A model generated the notes under the pieces. The model was not told the origin of the DNA and did not search any database. It saw only the letters and a list, made by a program, of their open reading frames with translations. From the NCBI RefSeq assembly GCF_963662255.1, contig NC_085055.1, forward strand, positions 8,409,602 to 8,473,601: a stretch of 64,000 nt of DNA, given 5' to 3'. Shown here one piece after another: positions 13,172 to 24,291 of the stretch; the first letter of the stretch is position 1; each line of letters starts with the position of its first letter. This DNA is from Cinclus cinclus. Taxonomy: Eukaryota; Chordata; Aves; Passeriformes; Cinclidae. The translations under genes were made by a program, and so were the position numbers.

Positions 13172-16100
13172 TCATATAGGAGAATTTTTTGTTACAAAGC
13201 TACGAGGAAATAAAGGCAAAATTTTTGGAAGGTCAAGTTTGGGATTTCCAGGGCATGATTTTGATTGTGTAGGGTGATCTGGAAAGGCTGGAACTTCTGC
13301 TGTTTCCTTTGGTTTTGAGCCAGTGCTGGAAAAGTGAAGGTTGCATTGGGATACTTCAGGAAAGTTTGCAGTGGGAGGTGTGAGAGAATCCTGCTGATTT
13401 AGAACTGGGATGCGATAGACAGCTCCTGGTACATGGCATGGAAAATACTTTCCTGGTATGCTTGTCTTGTTGTGATGATGTCTGTGATAGCGATGATAGT
13501 GATGAGGAGGGTGTCCTGGAGGATGGGGACAGTGTGGTCTGTGATGGTGAGGATGATGATGGTGACCTGGGCCATGAGGAGGGGGACAGGGTGGTCCATG
13601 GTGGTGAGGAGGGTGGTCATGTTCTGGTCCATGGGGAGGGGGACAGGGTGGTCCATGGTGGTGAGGAGGGTGGTCATGTTCTGGTCCATGGGGAGGGGGA
13701 CAGGGTGATCCATGGTGGTGAGGAGGATGGTCATGTTCTAGTCCATGGGGAGGGGGACAGGGTGGTCCATGGTGGTGAGGAGGGTGGTCATGATCTGTTC
13801 CCTGAGAAGGTGGAGTAGGATGGTGGTGGTCTGGTTCATCATAGAGAGGAGGGGAAGAAGAAGGCCCTTTGTTGCTGTCTTGATCTTCCTTGTTGGATTT
13901 GGGGTTATGCTCAGGGTCTTCAGGTCTGGCCTGAGAAGAGGGGGGGAAATGATGTCTGTGGTGGTGCTTGTGGCGATGTCTGTGGCCAGAATGATGATGA
14001 TAATGGGGATGTCTGTGTGGATGTTCCAGAGCTGAATATTTCCCTCTTCGCCCACAGCCATGGTGCTGTTTATGAAAACACCAGGGAGGAAGTATTAAAC
14101 AGGTGTTTATAGGGAAATTGATGAGAAGGAGTGAGGTTGGGAGTTAATAGGTTTGCATTCGTAACTCTGATGATCTTTAAGGAAAAGAATTGCATTTTTT
14201 CACAACGGAGGAGAAGAAGTAGATAATAAAATACCAAGTTACTGAAAATCTGCTGGAAACAGTACACCATGTCAAAATTATATAACCAGCTGAGAATATT
14301 TGTGATAGATTGAAACAAAATAAATCCACACTGGAGTAGCTGTTGTGATATAAAGTGGAATACCAAATATGATAAAAATCATCTCCCCTCCTCTTGCTTT
14401 CTAAAATTTCTTTGAACTTGTTTGCCAGTCTCTACTCATTTATACTTAGTCAAATGATTGAACTGAGAGAAGACACACTTGGAAGGAGTAGTAGGGACAG
14501 CTCAATTCTGATTTGTCTTTTGATCGACCTAGGACTTGCAGGTCAGTCTGCCCTGACATGCTGCATCACACCCAGGCAATAGAAAATTGGCATGAATGTT
14601 ATGATTATAACATGTTATAACATGTTATGATCTGCCAGTCTGGACTGAGCAAGGTTGCTGTAACCTGCACGAGGATGCAGCCAGAAATGTGTCCATTACT
14701 GAGTACATACCCAGGGATGGTAGATTTCACAGCTTATATCTGTTCCATCAGCTTCATCTGCATCACTGATGATTCTTGCCTTGCAGAATCCAGTGTGCTA
14801 GGCAAAAGACAAGGAAAAAGCCCAAAATGCACATCTGGGTTCTTGTGATTGAATTAATACAAACTACTGAATATTCAACATTTTACAAGTTAGTCTATTC
14901 CTTTGACACCTGGGTTCATGTAACTTACCCAGCTCCTGAGCCTTCCAATCAATGCTTGTCAGCGATTAATAATTATTAAAATAAGTGCCATTTTTGAGGG
15001 TTCTTAACTGTGATGTACTCTAGATGTATTTTGTCATGTGTATCTAGAGGGCTACTACTCTGCATCTTGCTTCCCTTTTGGTGTCTAAGAAATTGGCCAG
15101 CTACTAATGTGTCCAAAATGAATACCCTTAGGTGTCTGATTTTTCTTCCTTTTTTTTCTCTGTCTTTGCTTGTCAAACATATGTTCAGATTGGACTATTC
15201 TGTATTTCTGCTCAAAGCTCTCAAAACCTGGCACTATGTAGTTATGCTGCTTCAGACAAAGCTCAAGGCAGAGCTTTCTTCCACTTATTTTTTTAAAAAG
15301 CAGTTTGTTGTAAGTTTTTTTAATTACTTCCCTTAGCATCCTGTTTGCTGTGACTTTTTCCTCCTGTCCAGTCATTGTATGTGGAATTGCTCATATGAAA
15401 GAGCACATAACTCAAGTGATGGGTTCTGTGTGTGCTCACTGTACTGGATGCTTTATCTTGATATTTGTTTGGGCCATTAGTAGCCCATTACAATCAGTGA
15501 CTACAAATGGTAATGATATTTTATACACAAACAGCAGCAATGGCAGCACTGAGAACAGAATTCAGGCCCTCTATAGCCATCTGCCTTGTGCTTTGTTCTA
15601 GTGAACTTGTTGCTCTCTTACCAGTTAATTCACCAACTTTTCCAGTCTTCTGGAATATAAAAAAGCCAGAGAAGGTGATGGATGTATATAAACCAAAAGT
15701 TTTACATATTTTATTTTTTCCATGTTTTATTTCATTATTTCAACTTAGTTTCTGGGGAATAATTTCTTCTGAAATTGTGAGATCTTGCCTAGCTGTTTAT
15801 TTGGTGTAGATTATTGTAGTAATGGAAAAAGGGGGTGAAGAGAATACTCTGATAGTTTTCTGCAGATGCGCTTGTATTTTTCCACTCTCCATTCCTCTGC
15901 AGCAGAGAAAAAAGTGACCCTGAACTCACTGGGATGACATAAGACATGTATTTTTTTCAGGTTCTATGACTCATATTGGTGTAAAAGTTTTTATGGGCGT
16001 GAATGATTTGCTAGGGATTGGACACAATTTGAATGCAAAAAGCCAGATACAACCTGAAAAACTCTAGGCCTCTAGCATTCTAGATTCCAGTTACATGAAG

Positions 16101-19100
16101 ATTCAAGAGTTCAGACTGTTTCCTTATAAAAGATAAAGGAGCAGCTGTAAAATTAGGATCTGGGCTTAGACATGCTGGATTTTTGGTTTTGAGTTTGGGT
16201 ACATGCTTATAATGAACGCTTGAAAATATATTGGTAGAATCTTCCTGGTACCACCCATCATATCACTTCTCATTCTAAGACTTTACTTACAGCGTGCCAG
16301 TCATGCAGAAAATCACATTCCAATGCCTGATCTGTTTCCTGCATAGATTTGGAACAGTTGGTCTCTTTTATAGAGAATCCTAAAATGTGACCTTCACGGG
16401 AGGCAGTCTGAAACCAAGAGGTCAAAGAAGAAGTGGTAACTAGGTGTATTTAAAGTCTTGCAATTTTCAGAGCAACTGTATGTCATCTTATTGTCAAAAT
16501 CCCATCTACCTCATGCTTTCCTTACCTGTCCTGTTTAAATGTTCATGCACATACACATAGTCAGCAAGGGAAATAGGTTAGATAATTTATATCTCACACC
16601 CTTAACAGCTTTCAGGAACACTTGATTTAATTCCTTGTTTAGTATGTGTGTGTTATAAAATCTGTTACTTTTACAGCCTGTGTTTTTAGGAAGTGGTGTC
16701 CTTAGAGTCTTCTCCCTAAACTGAACTGCTATTCCTGTGAAAGTAAAGAGATCTATCTATTGGATGGCAACCATCCCTTTCCAGAGATGAGAGTGCATAG
16801 TATTACAGTGCTGATGTTAATTTGAGGTGAAATTCTGCCAGTTGTGTGAGAGTGTTGCTTTCTCTGTTACCAAGGGCATTAGTTATGGAGAGGGCTTTAC
16901 TCCTTATGAACATGGGGGAAAGCCTTTGTGATCCTATTAAAATCCATAAAGAGGTGTTTCATTTTAATTTCCAACTATAGCAGTACTTTTATTTCAAGTC
17001 TGTGTTGAAGGTGTCCTTAGCATGTGTGCACACATGAGTTTCACTAGTTTAACTAAATTGGTTAAAAGTGCATGCACATACTTTATGGTATGTATGTTTT
17101 TTTATTGTAATTCATAGTTTCTGAGTGTTAAAATCAGTAGTACAATGTGAAGTGTTGCTGTAGCTGAAGATGGTGAAGTGTGAAAACAAAGTCTTTGGGG
17201 AGAAACACATGAACCCAGGCAATGTGAAAACAATCCCTTTTTAAATGGCAGTAGGGATACATTGCGCACAGGACTACAGTGCAGGACACTGTCAGGTTTC
17301 TGAGTGATATTAAAAGCTGCAAGGAGGTGGGTTTGGCATGCTATCATTTAGGCAGTTTCCAAGATCAACATGTATTGTGGTGGGAGCCATGGGACCTAAT
17401 TACAGAGGTGTCCTGAGCTGACACATGTGCTGGCAGAATGATCCTGTGCTGTTTAAGTCTCCAGTATCTATCAACAAGAGATTTTGTTATAAATATACTT
17501 CAAATCACCCAAAGGATAAGTCTTCATGTTGACATCACTTAGATATGTAGATATTTACCAGACCCAGAAGTTCTTCAAGAGTTACAGTGCAAATTCACCT
17601 CCAATCCTCAGAGTGCTACTTTGCTCTGCAGCAAGAGTCAAAATGATGCTGAGCATGTTTCACTGTTCATTGTACCCATGTGCTAAATATTCTAAGGGTA
17701 AAAAATTATCTGTCTGCAACCAACAAAATGTGTGATTGTGATAATACATGGCTGTCCATCTCAAAGCCTGCTCAGTAGTAAATAAACTCATGTATGTCAT
17801 GACAGGTAAATAGGCATTCAAAATTAAAATAGGTACACAAAGTAGGCCTTGAATTCTGAATGCCATCACACTGCCATAGTTCTTTAGCAAATGAGAAATC
17901 CTTTTGCTTTCACACACCTAAATTGAAGATGATAACAAGTCTTTGCTAAAGTAGGACCTTGAACTGAGATCTGATCCTAGAAGGGTTTGAGTCCTGGTCG
18001 TGGTCTTGGAGTTGCTCGTGGTCTTGGAGTTGCTCACAAAATTGTGTCACTTCTAAGTAATTCTAGGAAAAAATGCCACTTACCATCTTTAAAATTCTTT
18101 CGACTTTGTCCACAGCAAAGTTGTTTGTGTGGTTACCTTCACTGTTGAATTTCTTCAGGGCCTTTTTAGCAATATCTTTATGTTGCTCAGTGACTTCTAA
18201 GGCTTCAAGTTTCACAGGACAATCTTTGCACTCTACTAAGTCAGATGGAACTGTGAAAAAAATATAATTTACTAATATTGCAGTGGATATTAATACTCTT
18301 GTGAGTGTACCCATGCCTTTAATGTGAACTCATAATGAGAAACTTAAATGCAGCATTTCCTTGGAAGTGAAATACCTGTCCCTTGCTCCACAAATATGGG
18401 TTTGTCCTGTAATGTGAAAAAATCCCAAACCCATGAAAATAGATATTCTTATAAATCACCCTAGAATTTTACCACCCAAAATGTGCAGTCTTCCCAAGTT
18501 TACGTTTGTTCTGATATTCATTATCATATTTTGGTGGACTGGAATGGTGATATCATCTGACATCAATAAAGTCTGGTTTAGAGGAGTAGGGTAACCTTAA
18601 TTCTATTACTCATTCTTAACATTCCATTTGAATTATCTAAAATATGAATTACAAGCAGATGAATGAATCTGTTATGGTTTTCAGACACTGGTAGTGTACA
18701 GACTTTGGTATGAGGGCTGGTTTGATGTATGCATTGGCATACAGCAGTGGTTATTTTACCTGGACTTAATGTACAATTAAATCCATATAGTTGAGGTTTC
18801 TTCAGCAGATGGTTTGTATATGTGATAATCTTACATTGCCCAAAGTCCTGAGAGGAAAAAGAATACATGATTGTGATGTTATTTTCCCTGGATTTAATTG
18901 GATGTAGGCGATCATAGAAATTATACCTCCTTTTAATGTGCAGTACCTCTAAGAATAACAGATGTGGCCATTAATGGAATGTTTGATCAGGTACCACTCA
19001 AAATTTGTCTTCAGATAAAATGGGATCTCTCTCTACAAGAGACTTTATTTTAATTGTCAGTCTGCACAATTGAGTAGACAGTGGAAAACTGAACCAGCTT

Positions 19101-22100
19101 TCTTAGTCATCCTGATACTTATTTAGGGTAGGATAAGACAAGATGGCAGGGAAAGTTGGAATTCCAGGTTACCCAAATCTTTGTCAAAAGTGGATGGACC
19201 TTTTAATCCACTCCTTTTCTCCATTAAGAAACAAAATGCTTTCTCTTGTCTCCTCCTGGCCTTTCTGCTTTATCCTTTGTCATAGTATCACAACAAAAGT
19301 TTTGGACTGGGAGTTCTCATCATTGGAATGCAAGAGAAAGGACAAATACTGCTGTATATCTTTCATATACTGACACTACCAATATTTCTCATTGTCACAC
19401 TTCAAATGCTATTACAGGAAACTGACAAAGTATACCACTGGTATTTCTGGCTCATATACCAGAAACATGCTTAAAAAATAATTTCTAGTGCCCTTTAGTT
19501 GTCAGCAAATTACCCTTAAAATATAAGTTCTGCTACAAGCAGTGGAATGTGGAGTATAGTTCCTTTGAGACAGCAAGTTAAATAAAGCTATACTTATTTG
19601 AAGGGTCAATTCTTTCCCAAATCTTTAGCATATGTTTAACAATTCTAGAATTAGATAGATTTTGGTTTAGAATTAGCTATACTAAAGCCCAGTCTTCACT
19701 TGGAGATTTTGTGACACAAATTTCTGGGCAGTTCAGATGAACATCAAGGTAGTGTATTATTGGTGTATGAGTTGGTGCAAGTGCCAGTGCTTGCCATTGG
19801 ATAGGTGTCACTGTATTCACAGGACTCCCAGTGTCTTCTGGATAAGACAGAGCATTCAGTTTCCAGCACATCCAAAGTTAAGTAGAGGACTGTTGAATTT
19901 CCCTGGAAGAGAAGCACAAATGAAAAAGAGTTTGTAGACAAGAAGTTTGATCTCACAGACACTTTTTTTGAGGTCTGTATGTTTAATCTTTAATGAAGCT
20001 TCCCCAATTCTCTATTAAGGTTTCTCAGAGCTGACAAACATAGGAAGAGTTCAGACTGTAAGGGACCTTTGGAGGTCATCTTGCCCAGCCATTTGCCCAA
20101 GGCAAAGCTGAAACTTCAAAGTTTCAACTGCATTCTGTGTATCACCAAGATAGACATCTCACAACCTCTCTGGGCCATTCTAGTACTTAACAACTTCCTC
20201 CATGATTTTTTTAACCTTATATATAGTCAGAATTTCCCTTCCTGCAATTTAAAACTATTGCCTCTTATCCTTTTGTTGATAACCTGTGAGAAGTGTCTGT
20301 TGTTAATCTGACATTCAAGTAGGGAAAATGCCAGTGTTAAAAGGTTGCCATTCCCTCTGTCTGATTTTCCCATAGAACATACTGTTCTATTAGGACATTA
20401 GTTGTCTAGGCAGCCAGTTATGTATCTACATCCATTTCAAATTGCCTTAGTGACTAGGTACGCTTTCAGAACTTTGCTTCCTGCTCAGTTTGTTCAGGGA
20501 GTGATGCAACAAAAGTCTAATAATCCCAATCAGAATCCTTAACTCTGAAACTCTTCTAGTATGTTCTATCTCCTGAGCCAATAGGATTAGAAGAATTAAA
20601 ATATGAATTTGGCTGGCAGTGTAATGGAATGTGGTGTCAAGAATTTTCTGTGACCCACAGAAACAGTTTTGGAATGGATTATTTAAACTTTATTCAGCCT
20701 TTGTATGGACATTTAGAATAAGTGCATATGTATTTTATTTTGTCATTTAGATAAAATCATGCAAAGCCCTTCACTGTGAAATTCCATCCATTCAGGTACC
20801 TGTCTCAGAGTGTATCTGTATAGATGAGACCTTGTGAAATAATTGTTGCAGTCTAGTGTAATTTCATTAGTGGCAATCCACCATTGTCATCTTAAACACT
20901 GTTTTTGCAATATTTGTATATCTTAGCATTGTCTCTAATTTTAAAATGGGGTTAAATGTCTACATCCAAATATGCAGTAGAAAATTCTTCTGTTCATCTG
21001 CTCAATAGATCTTGGGGGGAAAAAATGGTGCCTTCTTAGTTGTTTTAAAAGCATTTTGCTCACTACAGTTCTGCACAAATCCAGAACTGGATTTTTTGTT
21101 TGTTTGGGGTTTTTGTTTGTTTGTTTGTTTTTTTGTTGTTGTTGTTTGCTGTTTGTTTTTTTGTTTGTTTGTTTTGGGGGTTTTTTTTGGTGGATACTTG
21201 AGTATCTTATGGTTCTAGAACTCGTGTGTAAGCCCAGAAGAGATTTGTCTGGAATTACTCTGCTTAGGTTTCTGAGGGGGCTGATGTAGTAAACCTGTTG
21301 CACACTTTTCTAGGAGAAACAAAAAATAATGTGGGGTTTTTTTTGTTTGGTTGGGTTTTTTTTACCATGCACATATTCCTAATGTTGTCTTGGCAGTGGA
21401 ACCAAAAAGAGTTCTTGCACAATAGTGTACATGATTAGTGTACAGGAGGTCACATCTGGTGGCTTTGGGTCTGAGAAAGTACAGAGAGCTTCAAGGGAGG
21501 ATTCTTCAGCAGTCAGATAGAGAGAAGTTCTTTTCTGTTCTTATAGACACTGTGTGACAGCTTAGGCTGTGGCTCTGAACTGCAAAGATGGCAAAATTTG
21601 TCATGGGTACAAAGCAAAACATAAATGTGGTAGTCTAGTGCTTGTAGCATTCATCTGGAAGTGTGAATCCTCAGCACTAGTCCATATTCCAAGTTATGGT
21701 TTTACTTAATATAGTCAATAGTTGCTTAAAATGTAGAAACACTGAGATTTTTCTTTTTAGATACAACTTTGTTTTTTGTCATTCATCCAGTGCATTTTGC
21801 ATGTCTTGCTGCCTAGTGGTACCACTTCAGAGGGGTGGCATACACATAGCTGCATGGCAGCAGAATTCTTCAAGGACAGGAGACCTCAGGGTTTAAATCT
21901 CTCATTGCAGAAGAGATCCTTCCTAGATGAAGCTCTTTAACTGCCTGGCTACTGTGTAAAGCCCAATGGTATAACTTGCTGCATCCTTGTTTTGAAATGC
22001 AAAATAACCCATCAGGTTTTTTTGCAGGTGTACCTGAAGACCTGTAACAACCTGGGCTTTGGGTCACTTTCTGAGTCTGTACTTGTCCTTACAGGCAGTA

Positions 22101-23053
22101 CTAAGCAGCTCCATCAAAAACTAGCCTGTTTTTTCTGTTGTCATACTAAGACTTCTGGGACAGTCCATGTGTGCCTGGATACCAGTTTCATAGTCAAGCA
22201 GCTAAAAGCTACCAGTTGAAGACATTTTTATTCTGTTGCTTTTTCTGCTATTGATTTGTTTTGGCATTTTGGCAGTCATTGAGAAAGGCTTATGTATCTT
22301 ATCTAGGAAACAGAAATAGTAATAAGAAGGAAATAGGGAATGACTGACAGGGATTCCCTATCCAGCCCCTCCCCTGTTTTTTAGAGTAGCAACTCCTTTG
22401 ACTTCCTCTGGCTTTTTCCTTGTCCACCAGTTTATTCAGCTATCTCTGAAATTAAGTTAACAAAATACCAATCTTGCAGGATACATTGGTCTAATTAATG
22501 TTAGACATCCATGGATTAAAGAAACCTTCTGAAGGTAAATTTTGAGTATAATATCTGAAACCAGACAGCAGACAGGACAGATTAATTTCCAGAGTTATAT
22601 AAAGCTGTTCAGAGCATCGCTTATGCAAGCATCCTGCTGACCAAGAGAAGGGAAGCCATTCAGCATTGTTTGAAAGCAAGCTTATGTGCAATAAATCATA
22701 CACAAATCAATACTGAGGTGGTGTAAATCACAGCTGATTCATTGGATTGCATCAACATCATTCTAGTAAAAGCAATAAACATAAGCTCTTAATGACCTGG
22801 CTCATTATTTAAAAATCACAGTCTTGTGTAAATCAGCCTTTAAATTCATACTTACTAAATGTAGTTCATGTGCATCAGCAACACGGAATAAACCAAAAAC
22901 ATAACCATCTCTGCGATGTCTGTTGACCAAATCCAGGGCCACTCCTGCATCTGTTTCAATGGTGTTACAGTCTGCAGGTGTAATGCTTGCTTCATTTTGG
23001 GCATTAGAGCACTGCAGTACTGTTAGAAAAAAAGCTGAAGCTAGAAGCAGCAT
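13172..23053 (-). CDS. HRG: Histidine-rich glycoprotein, complete
   Basis: Secreted plasma adaptor that binds heparin, zinc, haem, plasminogen and immune complexes. Exons on the minus strand: 22856-23053, 19795-19902, 18760-18847, 18084-18250, 16291-16407, 14711-14797 and 13172-14065, joining in frame to 552 residues. A signal peptide ends near residue 18 (LQCSNA-Q). Cystatin domain 1 is exons 1-3, starting at Cys29; domain 2 is exons 4-6, opening with CKDCP. Neither domain keeps a QxVxG inhibitory loop. Exon 7 (residues 256-552) carries the low-complexity tail: a His/Arg cluster (about 270-294), an acidic/polar linker, four 19-residue His/Pro/Cys repeats (347-422), a second His/Pro/Arg stretch, then a C-terminus containing SCPG followed by a basic/Pro segment, as in mammalian HRG. 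Sequons include NST, NCT, NHT and NCS. Intron 2 has a GC donor. The tail architecture and position between FETUB and KNG1 leave little doubt about identity. Confidence 0.95.
13565..13792 (-). repeat. HRG: 57-bp coding tandem repeat (4 units) in HRG exon 7
   Basis: Four head-to-tail units of exactly 57 bp in the HRG frame (residues 347-422). Each encodes HDHPPHHHGPPCPPPHGPE or a one-residue variant: the first unit ends HGLE, the second has GS for GP, and the fourth ends in Gly. The units are nearly identical in DNA, which suggests recent expansion or homogenisation. Each has one Cys flanked by prolines. The same array creates long acidic and Met/Val-rich open frames on the plus strand that should not be taken as genes. 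Confidence 0.95.
19795..19902 (-). CDS. HRG: HRG exon 2, ending at a GC donor
   Basis: The exon follows a TTCTCTTCCAG acceptor and encodes 36 residues with the family core LTLDVLETEC, ending YPM. The next intron starts GCAAGC instead of GT. It must end here because phase 0 is needed to join exon 3 (DFGQC), and the only nearby GT would break the frame. GC-AG introns with a strong AAG context are a known minor class. Confidence 0.8.
20040..20330 (-). mobile_element. CR1 LINE fragment, old, in HRG intron 1
   Basis: Reads GGGACCTTTGGAGGTCATCTTG then degenerate text matching the 3' part of avian CR1 in reverse orientation (cacaacctctctgggcc, attgcctcttatcc). Heavily diverged and lacking an intact tail. 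Confidence 0.6.
21090..21185 (+). repeat. (GTTT)n/(GTT)n microsatellite in HRG intron 1 sequence
   Basis: Run of GTTT and GTT units with interspersed T tracts. The Phe/Val/Cys-rich and Lys/Gln-rich open frames over it are artefacts. Confidence 0.9.
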
Positions 23054-23106
23054 TTTGTTTGCAGTGTTAGATCACTTGTGCCCATGCCCTGATAAAGCCA
23101 GCCTGC

Positions 23107-23113
23107 TTTTAAA
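23107..23113 (-). promoter_or_regulatory. HRG TATA-like element
   Basis: TTTAAAA on the minus strand, 54 bp upstream of the HRG start codon, which would give a short 5'UTR. A better TATATAAA lies at 23161-23168, about 110 bp upstream, and may be the true box. The sequence alone does not decide between them. Confidence 0.35.
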
Positions 23114-23168
23114 TCAGAGCAGCCCACCAAAGTCATAAATTAATGCTAAAAGGGCATGGTTTTATATA

Positions 23169-24231
23169 AATTTAAGTGTCGTGTCAGACAGCCATTACCT
23201 TGACCCTGGATTAACATTTGCAAACAGCAAGTAAATGATTATATAGTGATTGAGCAGATTTTGAGGAAAGTAGGCTTTATAATACTCTCTGTACTACCCA
23301 TCCTACCAAAGGGCCTGCTCGTGATTCTTTAAGCAGGCATTGTGCAATGGTGCTTTACCCTGGAAAGTACTTACTTCTAACTAAGGCTGAGCCTGGCAGT
23401 AAGAAGGTCCAGTTTATGTGTGCAGATATTACACAACCTTGGTCTTCTGTTTACTATTTAAACAGTTGAACTGAAAATATGCTGAAATATTTGTGGTTAA
23501 ATTATGGCTATATCTATATCCCTGTTTCTGTAGATCCTTAGCCACCAGGCAACTAGTGAAACGGAAATAAGGAATTCATTCAGATGTGGAAAAGGAATAT
23601 AGCTCAAGGTGCACTGCAGGCTTGGTCTGTAAGTCTGCAAGGTCTGTAGCTGTTATGTGAGTACCTGCTACTCCTCCAATTCAGGAAAATTTAGAGCAGA
23701 TTTCTATCACTTTTACATCATTTCAGAGTGGTGCTCAGAAAGGGACTGACTGGCTTAATGCCCATGTAATCTAGGTATGGCAAGAGTTACATAAAGCTGC
23801 CTTTGCATTCTCAGCCCTAGCAGTTCTGTGTGCTTTTTGGCTGTGGTAGCCTTCATAGACTTCTTTAGAGAATTGCTGGTATTTTTTCTTTTTGTATTTA
23901 ATAAAATAATGCAGAACCTAGTAAGATTTATACCTTTCAAGGATATGCCAATATCCTCTCCTAAACAGAAAGGATGAGATGTTGTTTCATTGAATTCAAA
24001 ATCTTTGATTCAGGATAGTTTAAGACATTCTGAAAAGGCCGTAATTGTTTGTCAGGGAGTGGCTGAAGATGGAATACAAAATTCAAACACTGAATAAGAA
24101 AATACAAAATTGCAAAATAAGTCCAAAATGACAAGGTCAGACTCAGATCAGGAATTTTCCAAATCAGGGTTGATGTGAAGTTTGGGTTAGCTTCTCACAG
24201 AAAAGGTGCTGGCTGTATAAGTGGCTTGGGG
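23169..24231. other. HRG upstream flank, no gene seen
   Basis: Single-copy-looking sequence upstream of HRG. It may hold liver regulatory elements, but no specific motif is claimed. Confidence 0.35.
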
Positions 24232-24291
24232 GCTGGAAGCTGGATGATCTTTAAGGTCCCTTTCAACCCAAAGCGTTCTATGATTCTATGA
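24232..24291 (+). mobile_element. CR1 LINE 3' end
   Basis: Contains ctggatgatctttaaggtcc, then the Asn-Pro-phrase cctttcaacccaa, and ends in ttctatgattctatga, the short direct-repeat tail diagnostic of avian CR1. The element is 5' truncated and plus-oriented; the upstream limit is uncertain. Confidence 0.85.

Noticed and set aside
13433..14061. Several overlapping long open frames on both strands, including an acidic Asp/Glu/Gly-rich one and a Met/Val-rich one
   Set aside because: They are other-frame readings of the 57-bp HRG repeat and its His codons. The true frame is the minus-strand HRG exon 7 that joins exon 6 in phase.
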